The translations under genes were made by a program, and so were the position numbers. From Geojedonia sp051814705 (GTDB lineage Bacteria; Bacteroidota; Bacteroidia; Flavobacteriales; Flavobacteriaceae), in assembly GCA_051814705.1 (NCBI GenBank), contig JBPWQW010000001.1, positions 1,426,001 through 1,490,000 on the forward strand: a stretch of DNA of 64,000 bases, written 5' to 3'. The notes under the pieces were generated by a model. The model did not search any database. It saw nothing but the letters and a program-made list of their open reading frames with translations, and had not been told where the DNA came from. Each line of letters begins with the position of its first letter. The stretch's first letter is position 1. Of this stretch, positions 56,364-64,000 are shown piece after piece.

Positions 56364-57635
56364 CTATCTAATAATGGTCTGTGTACGATCCGGTCCTACG
56401 GAAACGATAGTAATAGGAATTTCCAGTTCTTTTTCCAAAAATGAAATATAATCATTTAAGGCTTTTGGCATTTTAGAAGCATCGGTGATTCCAGTTAAAT
56501 CGTCCTTCCAACCTTCTAATTCTGTGTAGATTGGTGTGACGTTTTCTTCTTCAATATTGAAAGGGAAATGTTCAATAACTTGTCCTTTATAATTGTATGC
56601 AGTACACACTTTGATGGTTTTAAAACCAGAAAGCACGTCGCCTTTCATCATAATCAATTTGGTAACCCCATTGATTTGACAAGCGTAGCGCAGGGCCACC
56701 AAATCCAACCATCCACAACGTCTTGGTCGACCTGTTGTCGCTCCAAATTCGTTACCTACGCGACCCAAAGTTTCTCCAATGTCGTCAAATAATTCGGTAG
56801 GGAAGGGGCCAGAACCTACTCGGGTGGTATAGGACTTAAAAATTCCAAACACCTCGCCAATTTTATTAGGTGCAATGCCCAATCCTGTACATGCTCCGGC
56901 AGCTGTTGTATTGGATGAGGTCACAAAAGGGTAGGTTCCAAAATCGATATCTAATAACGATCCTTGGGCGCCTTCGGCCAAAATGGATTGACCCGATTTA
57001 TGTGCTTGGTGTAAATATTCTTCTGAATCAATAAACTGTAAGGATTTCAGAGTTTTTATAGCTGAAAAGAATTCGGTTTCTAATTCTTTTAAATTGTATT
57101 GAATATCCACATTATAAAAGGCAATCATGGCTTCATGCTTGTCGGCCAAAGCGCGGTATTTGTCTTTCCAATCCGCCAATTCAATATCGCCAACCCTAAT
57201 TCCGTTGCGACCAGTTTTATCCATATAGGTTGGACCAATACCTTTAAGGGTAGAGCCAATTTTGGCTTTTCCTTTTGAAGCTTCACTTGCAGCGTCCAGC
57301 AAGCGATGGGTGGGTAAAATTATATGTGCTTTTCGAGAAATCAAAAGGGATTTTGTGTAATCCACGTTTTGTTCATCAAGTTTTTCCAGTTCTTTTTTAA
57401 AAATCACCGGGTCAATTACTACCCCATTTCCAACAACATTGGCTGTGTTTTTATGAAAAATTCCTGATGGTATGGTGTGCAATACATGTTTTCTGCCATT
57501 GAAAACCAAAGTATGTCCTGCATTTGGGCCACCCTGAAAACGAGCAATAATGTTGTATTTGGAGGTCAATACGTCAACAATTTTTCCTTTGCCTTCGTCG
57601 CCCCATTGTAATCCAAGTAGTAAGTCTACTGCCAT
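56364..57635 (-). CDS. purA: Adenylosuccinate synthase
   Basis: 423 residues. Motifs: LLGLQWGDEGKGKIVD at the N-terminus (P-loop; Asp general base), GGPNAGHTLV, GIGPTYMDKTGRNGIRVGD, AEGAQGSLLDIDFGTYPFVTSSNTTAAGACTGLG, GATTGRPRRCGWLD and SVGPDRTQTI. It forms adenylosuccinate from IMP, Asp and GTP in the cytoplasm. It begins 10 bp after the fur stop, so the two are in one operon. Length is standard. Confidence 0.97.
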   Translation of the reverse strand: MAVDLLLGLQWGDEGKGKIVDVLTSKYNIIARFQGGPNAGHTLVFNGRKHVLHTIPSGIFHKNTANVVGNGVVIDPVIFKKELEKLDEQNVDYTKSLLISRKAHIILPTHRLLDAASEASKGKAKIGSTLKGIGPTYMDKTGRNGIRVGDIELADWKDKYRALADKHEAMIAFYNVDIQYNLKELETEFFSAIKTLKSLQFIDSEEYLHQAHKSGQSILAEGAQGSLLDIDFGTYPFVTSSNTTAAGACTGLGIAPNKIGEVFGIFKSYTTRVGSGPFPTELFDDIGETLGRVGNEFGATTGRPRRCGWLDLVALRYACQINGVTKLIMMKGDVLSGFKTIKVCTAYNYKGQVIEHFPFNIEEENVTPIYTELEGWKDDLTGITDASKMPKALNDYISFLEKELEIPITIVSVGPDRTQTIIR

Positions 57636-57645
57636 TTAAAAAAAG

Positions 57646-58101
57646 TTAATTTGGTTGTTTATTTTTTGTTCCGTAGAAGTAAAGTGAGTGCTTAGAAATT
57701 TTAATATCAAAAACCTCTTCAATAGTTTTTTGGATGTTCTGGATTCTGGGATCACAAAATTCTATGACTTCACCGGTATCCGTTAAAATCACATGATCGT
57801 GCTGTCTGTCAAAATAAGATTTTTCATAATGTGATTGATTTTGCCCAAACTGATGCTTGCGAACCAATCCACATTCCAGAAGGATTTCAATGGTATTGTA
57901 AAGCGTTGCGCGACTTACCCGATAGTTTTTATTTTTCATTTTGATATAAAGTGATTCAATATCAAAATGGTCTGCGCTGTCATAAATTTCTTGAAGAATA
58001 GCGTAGCGTTCGGGCGTTTTTCTATGCCCTTTTCCTTCGAGAAAAGTCGTGAAGACGTTCTTTACAATTTCTTGATTGTTATGCTCTGTTTTTACACTCA
58101 T
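57646..58101 (-). CDS. Fur family metal-dependent regulator
   Basis: 151 residues. Winged-helix N-terminal domain (ERYAILQEIYDSADHFDIESLYIKMKNKNYRVSRATLYNTIEILLECGLV) and a dimerisation domain with the metal-site motif FDRQHDHVILTDTGEVIEF. The second zinc-site CxxC pair seen in many Fur proteins is absent, which fits Bacteroidota Fur. It lies between relA/spoT and purA in a conserved gene order. Whether it senses iron, zinc or peroxide cannot be decided. Confidence 0.93.
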   Translation of the reverse strand: MSVKTEHNNQEIVKNVFTTFLEGKGHRKTPERYAILQEIYDSADHFDIESLYIKMKNKNYRVSRATLYNTIEILLECGLVRKHQFGQNQSHYEKSYFDRQHDHVILTDTGEVIEFCDPRIQNIQKTIEEVFDIKISKHSLYFYGTKNKQPN

Positions 58102-58129
58102 AATCTAATCTGCAAATTTACAACAAATT

Positions 58130-60340
58130 TTAAACTCTGGTCACCTTCTCTATACCATTAATTTTTTTAATATTATCAATCAATTTTTTTAGCATGGTAT
58201 TGTTGGTCACGATAACATTTATTTTTCCAGTAAACACACCGCCGTCCGACTCAAAACTGATGCTTTTCATGTTTACGTGCATATTTGAAGATATCAATTG
58301 GGTGATGTTATTGACAATTCCTAAATTATCAATTCCAGACAATGTAATTTGCGCAGCAAATTCTTGTTGTGAAGAGTCAATCCACTTGGCCAACATGATA
58401 CGGTAGGCATAATTGGACTGTAAACTTAAGGCATTTGGGCAATTTTTTTTGTGAATCTTTATGCCTTCATTTATGGTCAAAAAACCAAATACGGGATCTC
58501 CAGGAATTGGATTGCAACAACTCGATAATTTATATTCCAGTTTTTCTTCCTCTTTTCCAAAAACGAGCATGTCATATTTGGAGGTGATCTCATCTTTATC
58601 TAATTCCTCTTTTGTTAAGTTTTGTTTTCTGCTAATTTTATTCTTGATATAGCTCATAAAGACGTTGCTCCTTGAAGAAGCAAAATCTTTGAGCATGGGA
58701 TTGTCAATGGTCCCTATGCCCACGCGGTAAAACAAATCTAAACTTGTGCTTAGTTTAAAATAGACAACCATATCATTTATGGCTTTTTCGTCTAAAGTGA
58801 TCTTAAGTTGTTTTAGTTTACGCCTTAAAATTTCCTTGCCATCTTCGGCTAGCTCTTTTTTCTCGTCTTTTAGGGATGATTTTATTCTGCTTCTGGCTCT
58901 TGCCGTGGTGGCATAATCCAGCCAATTGGCATTTGGTTTTGCACTTTCAGATGTTAGGATTTCTACTTGATCTCCGCTTTGTAGGACGTGACTTAGAGGC
59001 ACCAGTTTTCCATTCACTTTTGCACCTCTGGTTTTCATACCAATTTCGGTATGGATGCTGAATGCAAAGTCAATTGAAGTAGCACCTTTGGGAAGTGATT
59101 TTAAATCTCCTTTTGGAGAGAACACATAGATCTCCTTGGAATATAAGTTGAGCTTAAATTGTTCTACAAAATCAACGGCATTAGCTTCGTTACTTTCTAG
59201 GGCTTCCTGAAGCTTGTCGATCCAGGATTCAAGTGCATCTTCGGCGTCGCCTTGTTTATATTTATAATGAGCTGCATAGCCTTTTTCTGCGATTTCATTC
59301 ATACGATCACTACGAATCTGCACTTCAACCCAACGGCCTTTTGGCCCCATAACGGTAATGTGAAGGGCTTCGTAACCTGTTGATTTTGGGGATGAAATCC
59401 AATCGCGTAAACGTGTTGGATTGGGATTGAAATGATCGGTAACTATGGAATATATTTTCCAAGCTAAGAATTTTTCACTGGCTAAATCAGATTTATAAAT
59501 AATTCGAACCGCAAACTTATCGTAGACTTCGTCAAACCGAACCCCTTGTTTGACCATTTTTCGACGGATAGAATAAATAGATTTTGGACGCCCCTTAATT
59601 TCGCACTGCAAACCTTCGGCCTCCAAGGTGTCCACAATAACCTTTGAAAAGTCCTTAATGTAGGCGTCCTGCTCTTCTTTACTTTCCTTTATTTTGTTAA
59701 GGATGTCGTTATACACTTCAGGCTCGGTATATTTAAGACCTAAATCCTCAAGTTCTGTTTTAATGTTGTACAGCCCAATCCGATGGGCCAATGGGGCATA
59801 AATATACAGGGTTTCCGATGCAATTTTTTCCTGCTTATCACGGCGCATAACATCCATGGTCTGCATATTATGGAGGCGGTCGGCAATTTTTATAATAATG
59901 ACCCGTACATCATCATTGAGGGTCAGCAGCATTTTTCTAAAATTCTCTGCCTGTGTCGATACATCGGTATCCTTTTTTAGAGAGGAGATTTTGGTAAGTC
60001 CATCGACAATGCGCGACACGGTTTTACCAAACAAGCGCTCTATATCACTATGAGTGTATTGGAGATTATCTTCGACTACATCATGAAGCAACGCTGCAGC
60101 AATGGAGGTCGCATCCAAACCAATTTCGGAAGCGACAATAGTCGCCACAGCCAAAGGGTGGAAAATATAGGCTTCGCCCGATTTTCTACGCTGGTCTTTA
60201 TGGGCATCCAAAGCGACCTCAAAGGCTTGGCGAATCAATTTTTTATCGGCGGTCGTAAGGGTTTGATAGCTTACTTTGAGGAGTTTTTTGTAGGCCTTGG
60301 CAATCTCTGCATTCTCTTTTTCTATCTCAACGTCTGTCAT
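58130..60340 (-). CDS. Bifunctional (p)ppGpp synthetase/hydrolase RelA/SpoT
   Basis: 736 residues from ATG 60340 (MTDVEIEKENAE). HD hydrolase domain: RRKSGEAYIFHPLAVA and LLHDVVEDN (His86-Asp87 numbering from this start), so ppGpp degradation is likely retained. Synthetase: FAVRIIYKSD, WISSPKSTGYEALHITV. TGS domain near SLPKGATSIDFAFSIHTEIG, helical and zinc-finger regions (CCNPIPGDPVFGF) and a C-terminal ACT domain (about 660-735). It makes and destroys the starvation signal (p)ppGpp. A -7 box (60360-60367, TAATTTTG) lies upstream, so a start at 60358 is less likely. Confidence 0.95.
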   Translation of the reverse strand: MTDVEIEKENAEIAKAYKKLLKVSYQTLTTADKKLIRQAFEVALDAHKDQRRKSGEAYIFHPLAVATIVASEIGLDATSIAAALLHDVVEDNLQYTHSDIERLFGKTVSRIVDGLTKISSLKKDTDVSTQAENFRKMLLTLNDDVRVIIIKIADRLHNMQTMDVMRRDKQEKIASETLYIYAPLAHRIGLYNIKTELEDLGLKYTEPEVYNDILNKIKESKEEQDAYIKDFSKVIVDTLEAEGLQCEIKGRPKSIYSIRRKMVKQGVRFDEVYDKFAVRIIYKSDLASEKFLAWKIYSIVTDHFNPNPTRLRDWISSPKSTGYEALHITVMGPKGRWVEVQIRSDRMNEIAEKGYAAHYKYKQGDAEDALESWIDKLQEALESNEANAVDFVEQFKLNLYSKEIYVFSPKGDLKSLPKGATSIDFAFSIHTEIGMKTRGAKVNGKLVPLSHVLQSGDQVEILTSESAKPNANWLDYATTARARSRIKSSLKDEKKELAEDGKEILRRKLKQLKITLDEKAINDMVVYFKLSTSLDLFYRVGIGTIDNPMLKDFASSRSNVFMSYIKNKISRKQNLTKEELDKDEITSKYDMLVFGKEEEKLEYKLSSCCNPIPGDPVFGFLTINEGIKIHKKNCPNALSLQSNYAYRIMLAKWIDSSQQEFAAQITLSGIDNLGIVNNITQLISSNMHVNMKSISFESDGGVFTGKINVIVTNNTMLKKLIDNIKKINGIEKVTRV

Positions 60341-60359
60341 GAAACTAATGTAAGGCAAA

Positions 60360-60367
60360 CAAAATTA
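60360..60367 (-). promoter_or_regulatory. Predicted -7 box of relA/spoT
   Basis: Minus-strand TAATTTTG, 20 bp upstream of the chosen ATG at 60340. No convincing -33 box seen. Confidence 0.35.
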
Positions 60368-60475
60368 ATGCGCAATAGTTTAATTTGGTTTTTAAAAAGT
60401 TTAAGAGTTTAGGGCAGAATTTTTTAAAATTTGGTTTAAAATCATGGCCGTGATTTCAATACTGCTTTTCTAATT

Positions 60476-60841
60476 TTAAACATCGCGTAGTATCTTTTCC
60501 ATTTTTCGACCTTTCGCTAATTCATCTACTAATTTATCTAAATATCTGACTTGCTTCGTTAAGTGATTTTCGATGTCTTCAATCCGGTAGCCACAAATCA
60601 CACCTTTAATCAAATGAGCATTTGGATTTAATTTTGATTTCTCAAAGAATGTTTCGAAGGTTACTTTCTCACGGACGAGATCTAGTAATGTATCGACATC
60701 AAAACCTGTAAGCCATTCAATGACTTGATGCAATTCGTCTTTCGTTCGACCTTTATTCTCAACTTTTGTGATATAGTGAGGATAAACAGAAGCGAAAGTC
60801 ATTTTTGCTATACGTTCATTGTGTTCAGGTGTTGTTTTCAT
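60476..60841 (-). CDS. DUF2200 family protein
   Basis: 121 residues. DUF2200 motif: HNERIAKMTFASVYPHYITKVENKGRTKDELHQVIEWLTGFD, then GVICGYRIEDIENHLTKQVRYLDKLVDELAKG. It is a small helical protein, without signal peptide. Function is unknown. Upstream, 60842-61153 (312 bp) contains only a terminator of the YceI gene. Confidence 0.92.
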   Translation of the reverse strand: MKTTPEHNERIAKMTFASVYPHYITKVENKGRTKDELHQVIEWLTGFDVDTLLDLVREKVTFETFFEKSKLNPNAHLIKGVICGYRIEDIENHLTKQVRYLDKLVDELAKGRKMEKILRDV

Positions 60842-61049
60842 ATATTTTGCTTTAATTTAACTTTTGTTTTTTCCGGAAAACTAATCCATTTAGACAATAA
60901 TTTCTTAGGTATTAATGGTCAATGACCTTTACTTAACTCATAAAAATATTTGTGTTTTATTGTGTTGTCTTTCAGTAGTGCTACCACCGTATTTGTATCG
61001 TTGCGTATTCAGTTATTATCACGTTTCGGTTACTTAAATGTAATAAAAA

Positions 61050-61075
61050 AAGCACAAGTTAAATGACTTGTGCTT
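61050..61075 (-). terminator. Rho-independent terminator of the YceI gene
   Basis: Perfect 10-bp stem (AAGCACAAGT/ACTTGTGCTT) with a 6-nt loop, followed on the minus strand by seven T, 79 bp past the YceI stop. The rest of the 60842-61153 gap shows no coding potential I can see. Confidence 0.9.
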
Positions 61076-61153
61076 AATTAGCTAGTTTTTATATGTCTTG
61101 TGAGAGATAGGTTTTAGTATTGCCCTCAATAAAGTATATAATACCTTTTTTTG

Positions 61154-61732
61154 TTAAAATTCTAAATCGGCAACTAAATCAAACTCATCATAAATAGCTT
61201 TGTCTTTTAAGCCATCAAAGAAACTTGCAGAACCATATCTTACGTCGAATTTTGTTCTGTCTATTTTTAATGAAGCATTTGCTTTATTGCCATAAATTGA
61301 AACATCGAATGTCATTGATTCTGTTTTGCCTTTAATAGTAATGTCTCCTGTTACTTTATATGAGTTTTTACCAGTAGATTTTACGTTGGTAAAAATTAAA
61401 GACGCTGTTGGGAATTTCTCAACTCCAAAGAAATCATCAGATTTTAAATGACCTTCTAGTTTCCCTTTGTATTCACCTTCTAAATCTGTATTGGTAATAG
61501 TGGACATATCTATAATAAATTCTCCACCAGTCAGTTTGTTCTCGTTAAAGGTTAGACCTCCTGATTTAATGGCAATAACACCGTGATGAGAACCTGTAAC
61601 TTTATAGCCTTTCCATACTACTTTACTGTTTTCTACTTTAATTTCTTTTTTTTCTCCTTCTACAGTTGTAAAAGAAAAGGTCATAAATGCTAATATTGCA
61701 ATAGTTGCGATATTTTTAATTGAATGTTTCAT
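61154..61732 (-). CDS. YceI family periplasmic protein
   Basis: 192 residues with a signal peptide (about 1-26). The YceI lipocalin-like fold is clear: VVWKGYKVTGSHHGVIAIKSGGLTFNENKLTGGEFIIDMSTI, GKLEGHLKSDDFFGVEKFPTASLIFTNV and VTGDITIKGKTESMTFDV, with the C-terminal FDVRYGSASFFDGLKDKAIYDEFDL. Family members bind long polyprenoid or amphipathic molecules. It follows the SnoaL-like gene by 31 bp, and the two probably form an operon ending at the terminator at 61050. Confidence 0.94.
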   Translation of the reverse strand: MKHSIKNIATIAILAFMTFSFTTVEGEKKEIKVENSKVVWKGYKVTGSHHGVIAIKSGGLTFNENKLTGGEFIIDMSTITNTDLEGEYKGKLEGHLKSDDFFGVEKFPTASLIFTNVKSTGKNSYKVTGDITIKGKTESMTFDVSIYGNKANASLKIDRTKFDVRYGSASFFDGLKDKAIYDEFDLVADLEF

Positions 61733-61763
61733 TTTTATTATTTTAAATAGTTGTTATTATAAA

Positions 61764-62117
61764 TTATGATCCGTAGTAAAATTTTTCCTTAATTATTTTT
61801 CCGTCTTTCCAGTCCTGTACAGCAACTTGAGTGTAATTTCTAATCCCCCAATCTTTGTGAGTGTAGTCAAAATGCCATTCTACCATAGTGGTGTTTTCGC
61901 CAATAGTTACTTTTAAAGGTTGAGCTCCCCTAAATTCTGTTATAGCTCCAAAGAATTCTACTTCGCGTTGTTTGTTGGCAACTTTTCCCTCAACAATTGG
62001 ATTATCATTTTCTTGCATAACGACATTGTCATCATAGAATTGGTCAAAAGCTTCCAAAGCTTTTCCTTGAAGAACCATGTCATTAATTGTGCTAATTTTT
62101 TCTAATAATGTATTCAC
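61764..62117 (-). CDS. SnoaL/NTF2-like small protein, GTG start
   Basis: 117 residues. SnoaL-like fold: MVLQGKALEAFDQFYDDNVVMQENDNPIVEGKVANKQREVEFFG, then VEWHFDYTHKDWGIRNYTQVAVQDWKDGKIIKEKFYY. No signal peptide, so it is cytoplasmic. The first codon is GTG at 62117; the next ATG would remove the first helix, so GTG is likely real. It precedes YceI on the same strand. A Crp/Fnr gene lies just upstream. Confidence 0.88.
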   Translation of the reverse strand: MNTLLEKISTINDMVLQGKALEAFDQFYDDNVVMQENDNPIVEGKVANKQREVEFFGAITEFRGAQPLKVTIGENTTMVEWHFDYTHKDWGIRNYTQVAVQDWKDGKIIKEKFYYGS

Positions 62118-62213
62118 TTTATTTTGTTTTAAATATTATGGTACAAATATGCGAAACATTATAGCTTTAAAAAATGAAATAGATTATGAAATAATGTTAA
62201 ACTAGATTAACAT

Positions 62214-62798
62214 TTACTGGTCGTTAATAATTTGGCTTTTAATTTTACTTAAAAACTCTTTGGTAATACCTAAATAGGAAGCAATCATATATTGAGGAAC
62301 ACGCTGTTCAATTTTAGGATAAGTAGTCTTGAAAGTTTGATAACGCTCCTTTGCTGTAAGACTAAAATTTCTAACAATTCTTTTTTGTGAAGCTACAAAT
62401 GCACGTTCTACAATTTTTCTAAAAAGACGCTCGAGTTTGGGAATCGCTTGATATAGATCTTCAAGATTATCGTAGGTAAATTGAATCAGTTGGGTATTCT
62501 CTAAACATTGAATGTTAAGGTCTGCAGGCGTTTGTGTGATAAAACTTCCTAGATCAGATGTCCACCAATCTTCAATAGAGAACATCACAATATGTTCTTG
62601 ACCCTCTAAATCCATATAAAATGTTTTTGTACATCCAGAAATAATGAAATTGACACTTTTGCAGACATCTCCTTGTTGCACTATGTATTGGTCTTTAAGA
62701 TAATTTCTATGAACTATCTTAGAAAGTAGAAGGGTTTCTTCTTCTAAAGTTAAGTTGATAAACTTATTTATGTATTCTAATAAGGGCTTATGATTCAT
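62214..62798 (-). CDS. Crp/Fnr family transcriptional regulator
   Basis: 194 residues. An N-terminal cyclic nucleotide-binding beta-roll (LKDQYIVQQGDVCKSVNFIISGCTKTFYMDLEGQEHIVMFSIEDWW) is followed by the dimer helix (YQAIPKLERLFRKIVERAFVASQKRI). A C-terminal DNA-binding helix-turn-helix is shorter than usual (VPQYMIASYLGITKEFLSKIKSQI). The Arg/Ser that hold cAMP are not conserved, so it may bind another ligand or none. The upstream 173 bp hold no gene I can see. Confidence 0.9.
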   Translation of the reverse strand: MNHKPLLEYINKFINLTLEEETLLLSKIVHRNYLKDQYIVQQGDVCKSVNFIISGCTKTFYMDLEGQEHIVMFSIEDWWTSDLGSFITQTPADLNIQCLENTQLIQFTYDNLEDLYQAIPKLERLFRKIVERAFVASQKRIVRNFSLTAKERYQTFKTTYPKIEQRVPQYMIASYLGITKEFLSKIKSQIINDQ

Positions 62799-62971
62799 TT
62801 GTTTTGCTCTGATTGTGTCAAAGATGGATTAGACCTGGGTTCTGCCAAGAAAATGGAAAGATAATAAATTATTGATTGTCGATTAGGTTGTTTAGCGACC
62901 TTTGATTGTCAAACTTATAAAGTTTAAATTTCGAAGATCAAGATCGAATACGGAATATTCATAACTAGTTG

Positions 62972-63433
62972 TTATTCCGATTTTATTGTAAATGAAGCCG
63001 TTAATCCAACACTAAAGTTTCTTGGAAGTTTTTCAACTCCAAAAATTGCTCTGGAATGTTTTCCTTTTTCCTCTAATACTTTCACAAATAGGTCTGAAGC
63101 TCCGTTAACAACAGTTGGCGAGCCGTCCCAATCCGTTCCAGATTGGTAATAGGCATCAAAGTGATTCAGTCCCACAACGTTATCAAATCCTATATTCTTT
63201 TCTACTTGCGCCAAAACATTCAAAGCACACAGTTCCATTGCTTTATATCCTTCTTCGGTAGTTATTTCGTTGCCAAAACGCCCTTGATAAAGATCTACTT
63301 TGTTTAATATGGGAAACTGGATGGCAATGAACGCCATATGACCTCGAATGTTTACTGCAACATAATTACCGCCGGGTTTAGGAGCTTCTGGAAGTTCAAG
63401 ATTAAGTTTAGCTAGATTTTCTTTTGGACTCAT
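62972..63433 (-). CDS. RidA/YjgF-YER057c family protein
   Basis: 153 residues. The fold is apparent in NLELPEAPKPGGNYVAVNIRGHMAFIAIQFPILN, followed by GFDNVVGLNHFDAYYQSGTDWDGSPTVVNGASDLFVKVLEEKGKHSRAIFGVEKLPRNFSVGLTASFTI. This is the longer YjgH-type subgroup rather than the 126-residue RidA proper; the imine-deaminase Arg is ambiguous, so deaminase activity is not assured. It lies alone on the minus strand between the ccsA gene and the Crp/Fnr gene. Confidence 0.88.
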   Translation of the reverse strand: MSPKENLAKLNLELPEAPKPGGNYVAVNIRGHMAFIAIQFPILNKVDLYQGRFGNEITTEEGYKAMELCALNVLAQVEKNIGFDNVVGLNHFDAYYQSGTDWDGSPTVVNGASDLFVKVLEEKGKHSRAIFGVEKLPRNFSVGLTASFTIKSE

Positions 63434-63574
63434 ACTCTTTAATTTAGTTTTATTGGGTTACAATTTAGTTCTCAGTCGTTTTTTTAGATTGATTTATACA
63501 ACTTAAAACTAAAATAAATAAGCGCCTCAAAATCCAGTTTTTATGAGTTTAATCATTATTAGGTGAGCTTTTCC

Positions 63575-64000
63575 CTATGCCGCTTTTTGTCTCTTATTCG
63601 CTTTGTTTCTAAAATAAGCTAATAAAGATAACAGAAGCATTCCTGTAGCAGTCATATAAATCCAAGCAGGTATCGGAATGGGGTCACCAGCTGCATAAGA
63701 ATGTAATCCTGATAGATAATAATTCACCCCGAAATACGTAAATATAATCGACCATATTGCCCACAGGCTAACAATATTGAAGGTTAGTTTCCCCCTAAGT
63801 TTTGGAACTAATCTCAGGTGAAGTACTACGGCATAAAATATAACCGAAATAAATGCCCAAGTCTCTTTGGGATCCCAGCTCCAATATCGTCCCCAGCTTT
63901 CGTTGGCCCACATGCCTCCCAGAAAGGTCCCAACGGCAAGAGCAAAAATTCCAACGGTTAAAGCCATTTCATTGACGATGGTCATTTCCTTAATGGAATG
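63575..64000 (-). CDS. Cytochrome c biogenesis protein CcsA/ResC-type, 3' part only
   Basis: The frame is open to the window edge (His-Ser-Ile-Lys-Glu-Met-Thr), so only the last 141 residues are seen. The heme-handling WWD signature is visible as WANESWGRYWSWDPKETWAF, followed by membrane helices (VIFYAVVLHLRLV, SLWAIWSIIFTYFGVNYYLSGLHSY) with the second conserved His in GLHSYAAG. It exports or ligates heme for cytochrome c maturation (system II). In Bacteroidota a CcsB-CcsA fusion is usual, and that part would lie beyond the window. C-terminal tail is basic. Confidence 0.9.
   Translation of the reverse strand, partial: HSIKEMTIVNEMALTVGIFALAVGTFLGGMWANESWGRYWSWDPKETWAFISVIFYAVVLHLRLVPKLRGKLTFNIVSLWAIWSIIFTYFGVNYYLSGLHSYAAGDPIPIPAWIYMTATGMLLLSLLAYFRNKANKRQKAA

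Overview
The window looks like ordinary chromosome of a marine-type member of the Flavobacteriaceae (Bacteroidota). The evidence is AT-rich DNA, absence of Shine-Dalgarno sequences, promoter boxes of the Bacteroidota type (TTG/TTTG about 17-20 bp upstream of TAnnTTTG), three proteins with type IX secretion (T9SS) sorting domains, many secreted proteins with SPI or lipobox signals, and gene neighbourhoods familiar from flavobacteria (relA/spoT-fur-purA-ostA-like; DUF349, mazG, DUF5606, def). I cannot assign a genus from sequence alone. No tRNA, rRNA, CRISPR array or prophage was seen.

Layout. 1-2.3 kb: tail of a PPK2 polyphosphate kinase, then a secreted M28 peptidase and a DinB-like protein. 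2.3-5.7 kb: the one clearly accessory region, an IS200/IS605-like HUH transposase with hairpin ends, five truncated copies of the 5' end of a DUF6090 membrane-protein gene joined to transposon left ends, and two intact overlapping DUF6090 genes. 5.7-17.4 kb: minus-strand run of envelope and secreted genes (S9 peptidase, tricorn-like S41 protease, DUF1624 membrane protein, SnoaL/NTF2-like lipoproteins, PDZ membrane protein, duplicated-barrel secreted protein, Rieske oxygenase). 17.5-25.5 kb: lysA, sucC, DUF1456, an esterase, a TerB-like gene, uvrB and a GH16 glucanase lipoprotein. 25.5-33.2 kb: two very large T9SS type B surface proteins. 33.2-42.5 kb: an ABC exporter, heme A synthase, CCA-adding enzyme, the TsaC/Sua5 tRNA-modification enzyme and a small lipopolysaccharide-type sugar kinase/glycosyltransferase group. 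42.5-60.4 kb: housekeeping block (dapD, ruvX, def, DUF5606, mazG, DUF349, aroE, two DUF368/PopT-like transporters, TPR protein, class III aminotransferase, OstA-like protein, purA, fur, relA/spoT). 60.4-64 kb: DUF2200, YceI, SnoaL-like, Crp/Fnr, RidA and the 3' part of a ccsA-type cytochrome c maturation gene.

How genes work together. lysA and dapD are both steps of the diaminopimelate/lysine pathway. aroE feeds aromatic amino acids. relA/spoT, fur and purA sit in one co-directional run. OstA-like, the two DUF368 proteins, the LPS-type kinase and the glycosyltransferases suggest an envelope-building theme. Several minus-strand genes are translationally coupled by short overlaps (DUF6090 pair; OstA-like/aminotransferase; DUF368/aroE; the glycosyltransferase pair).

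The most unusual structure is the array at 2.34-4.1 kb. There the DUF6090 gene start, the IS200-like left end and the first codons of the transposase have been copied together several times. Reading through the left-end hairpins creates short chimeric open frames, one of them ending 10 nt before the intact transposase start.
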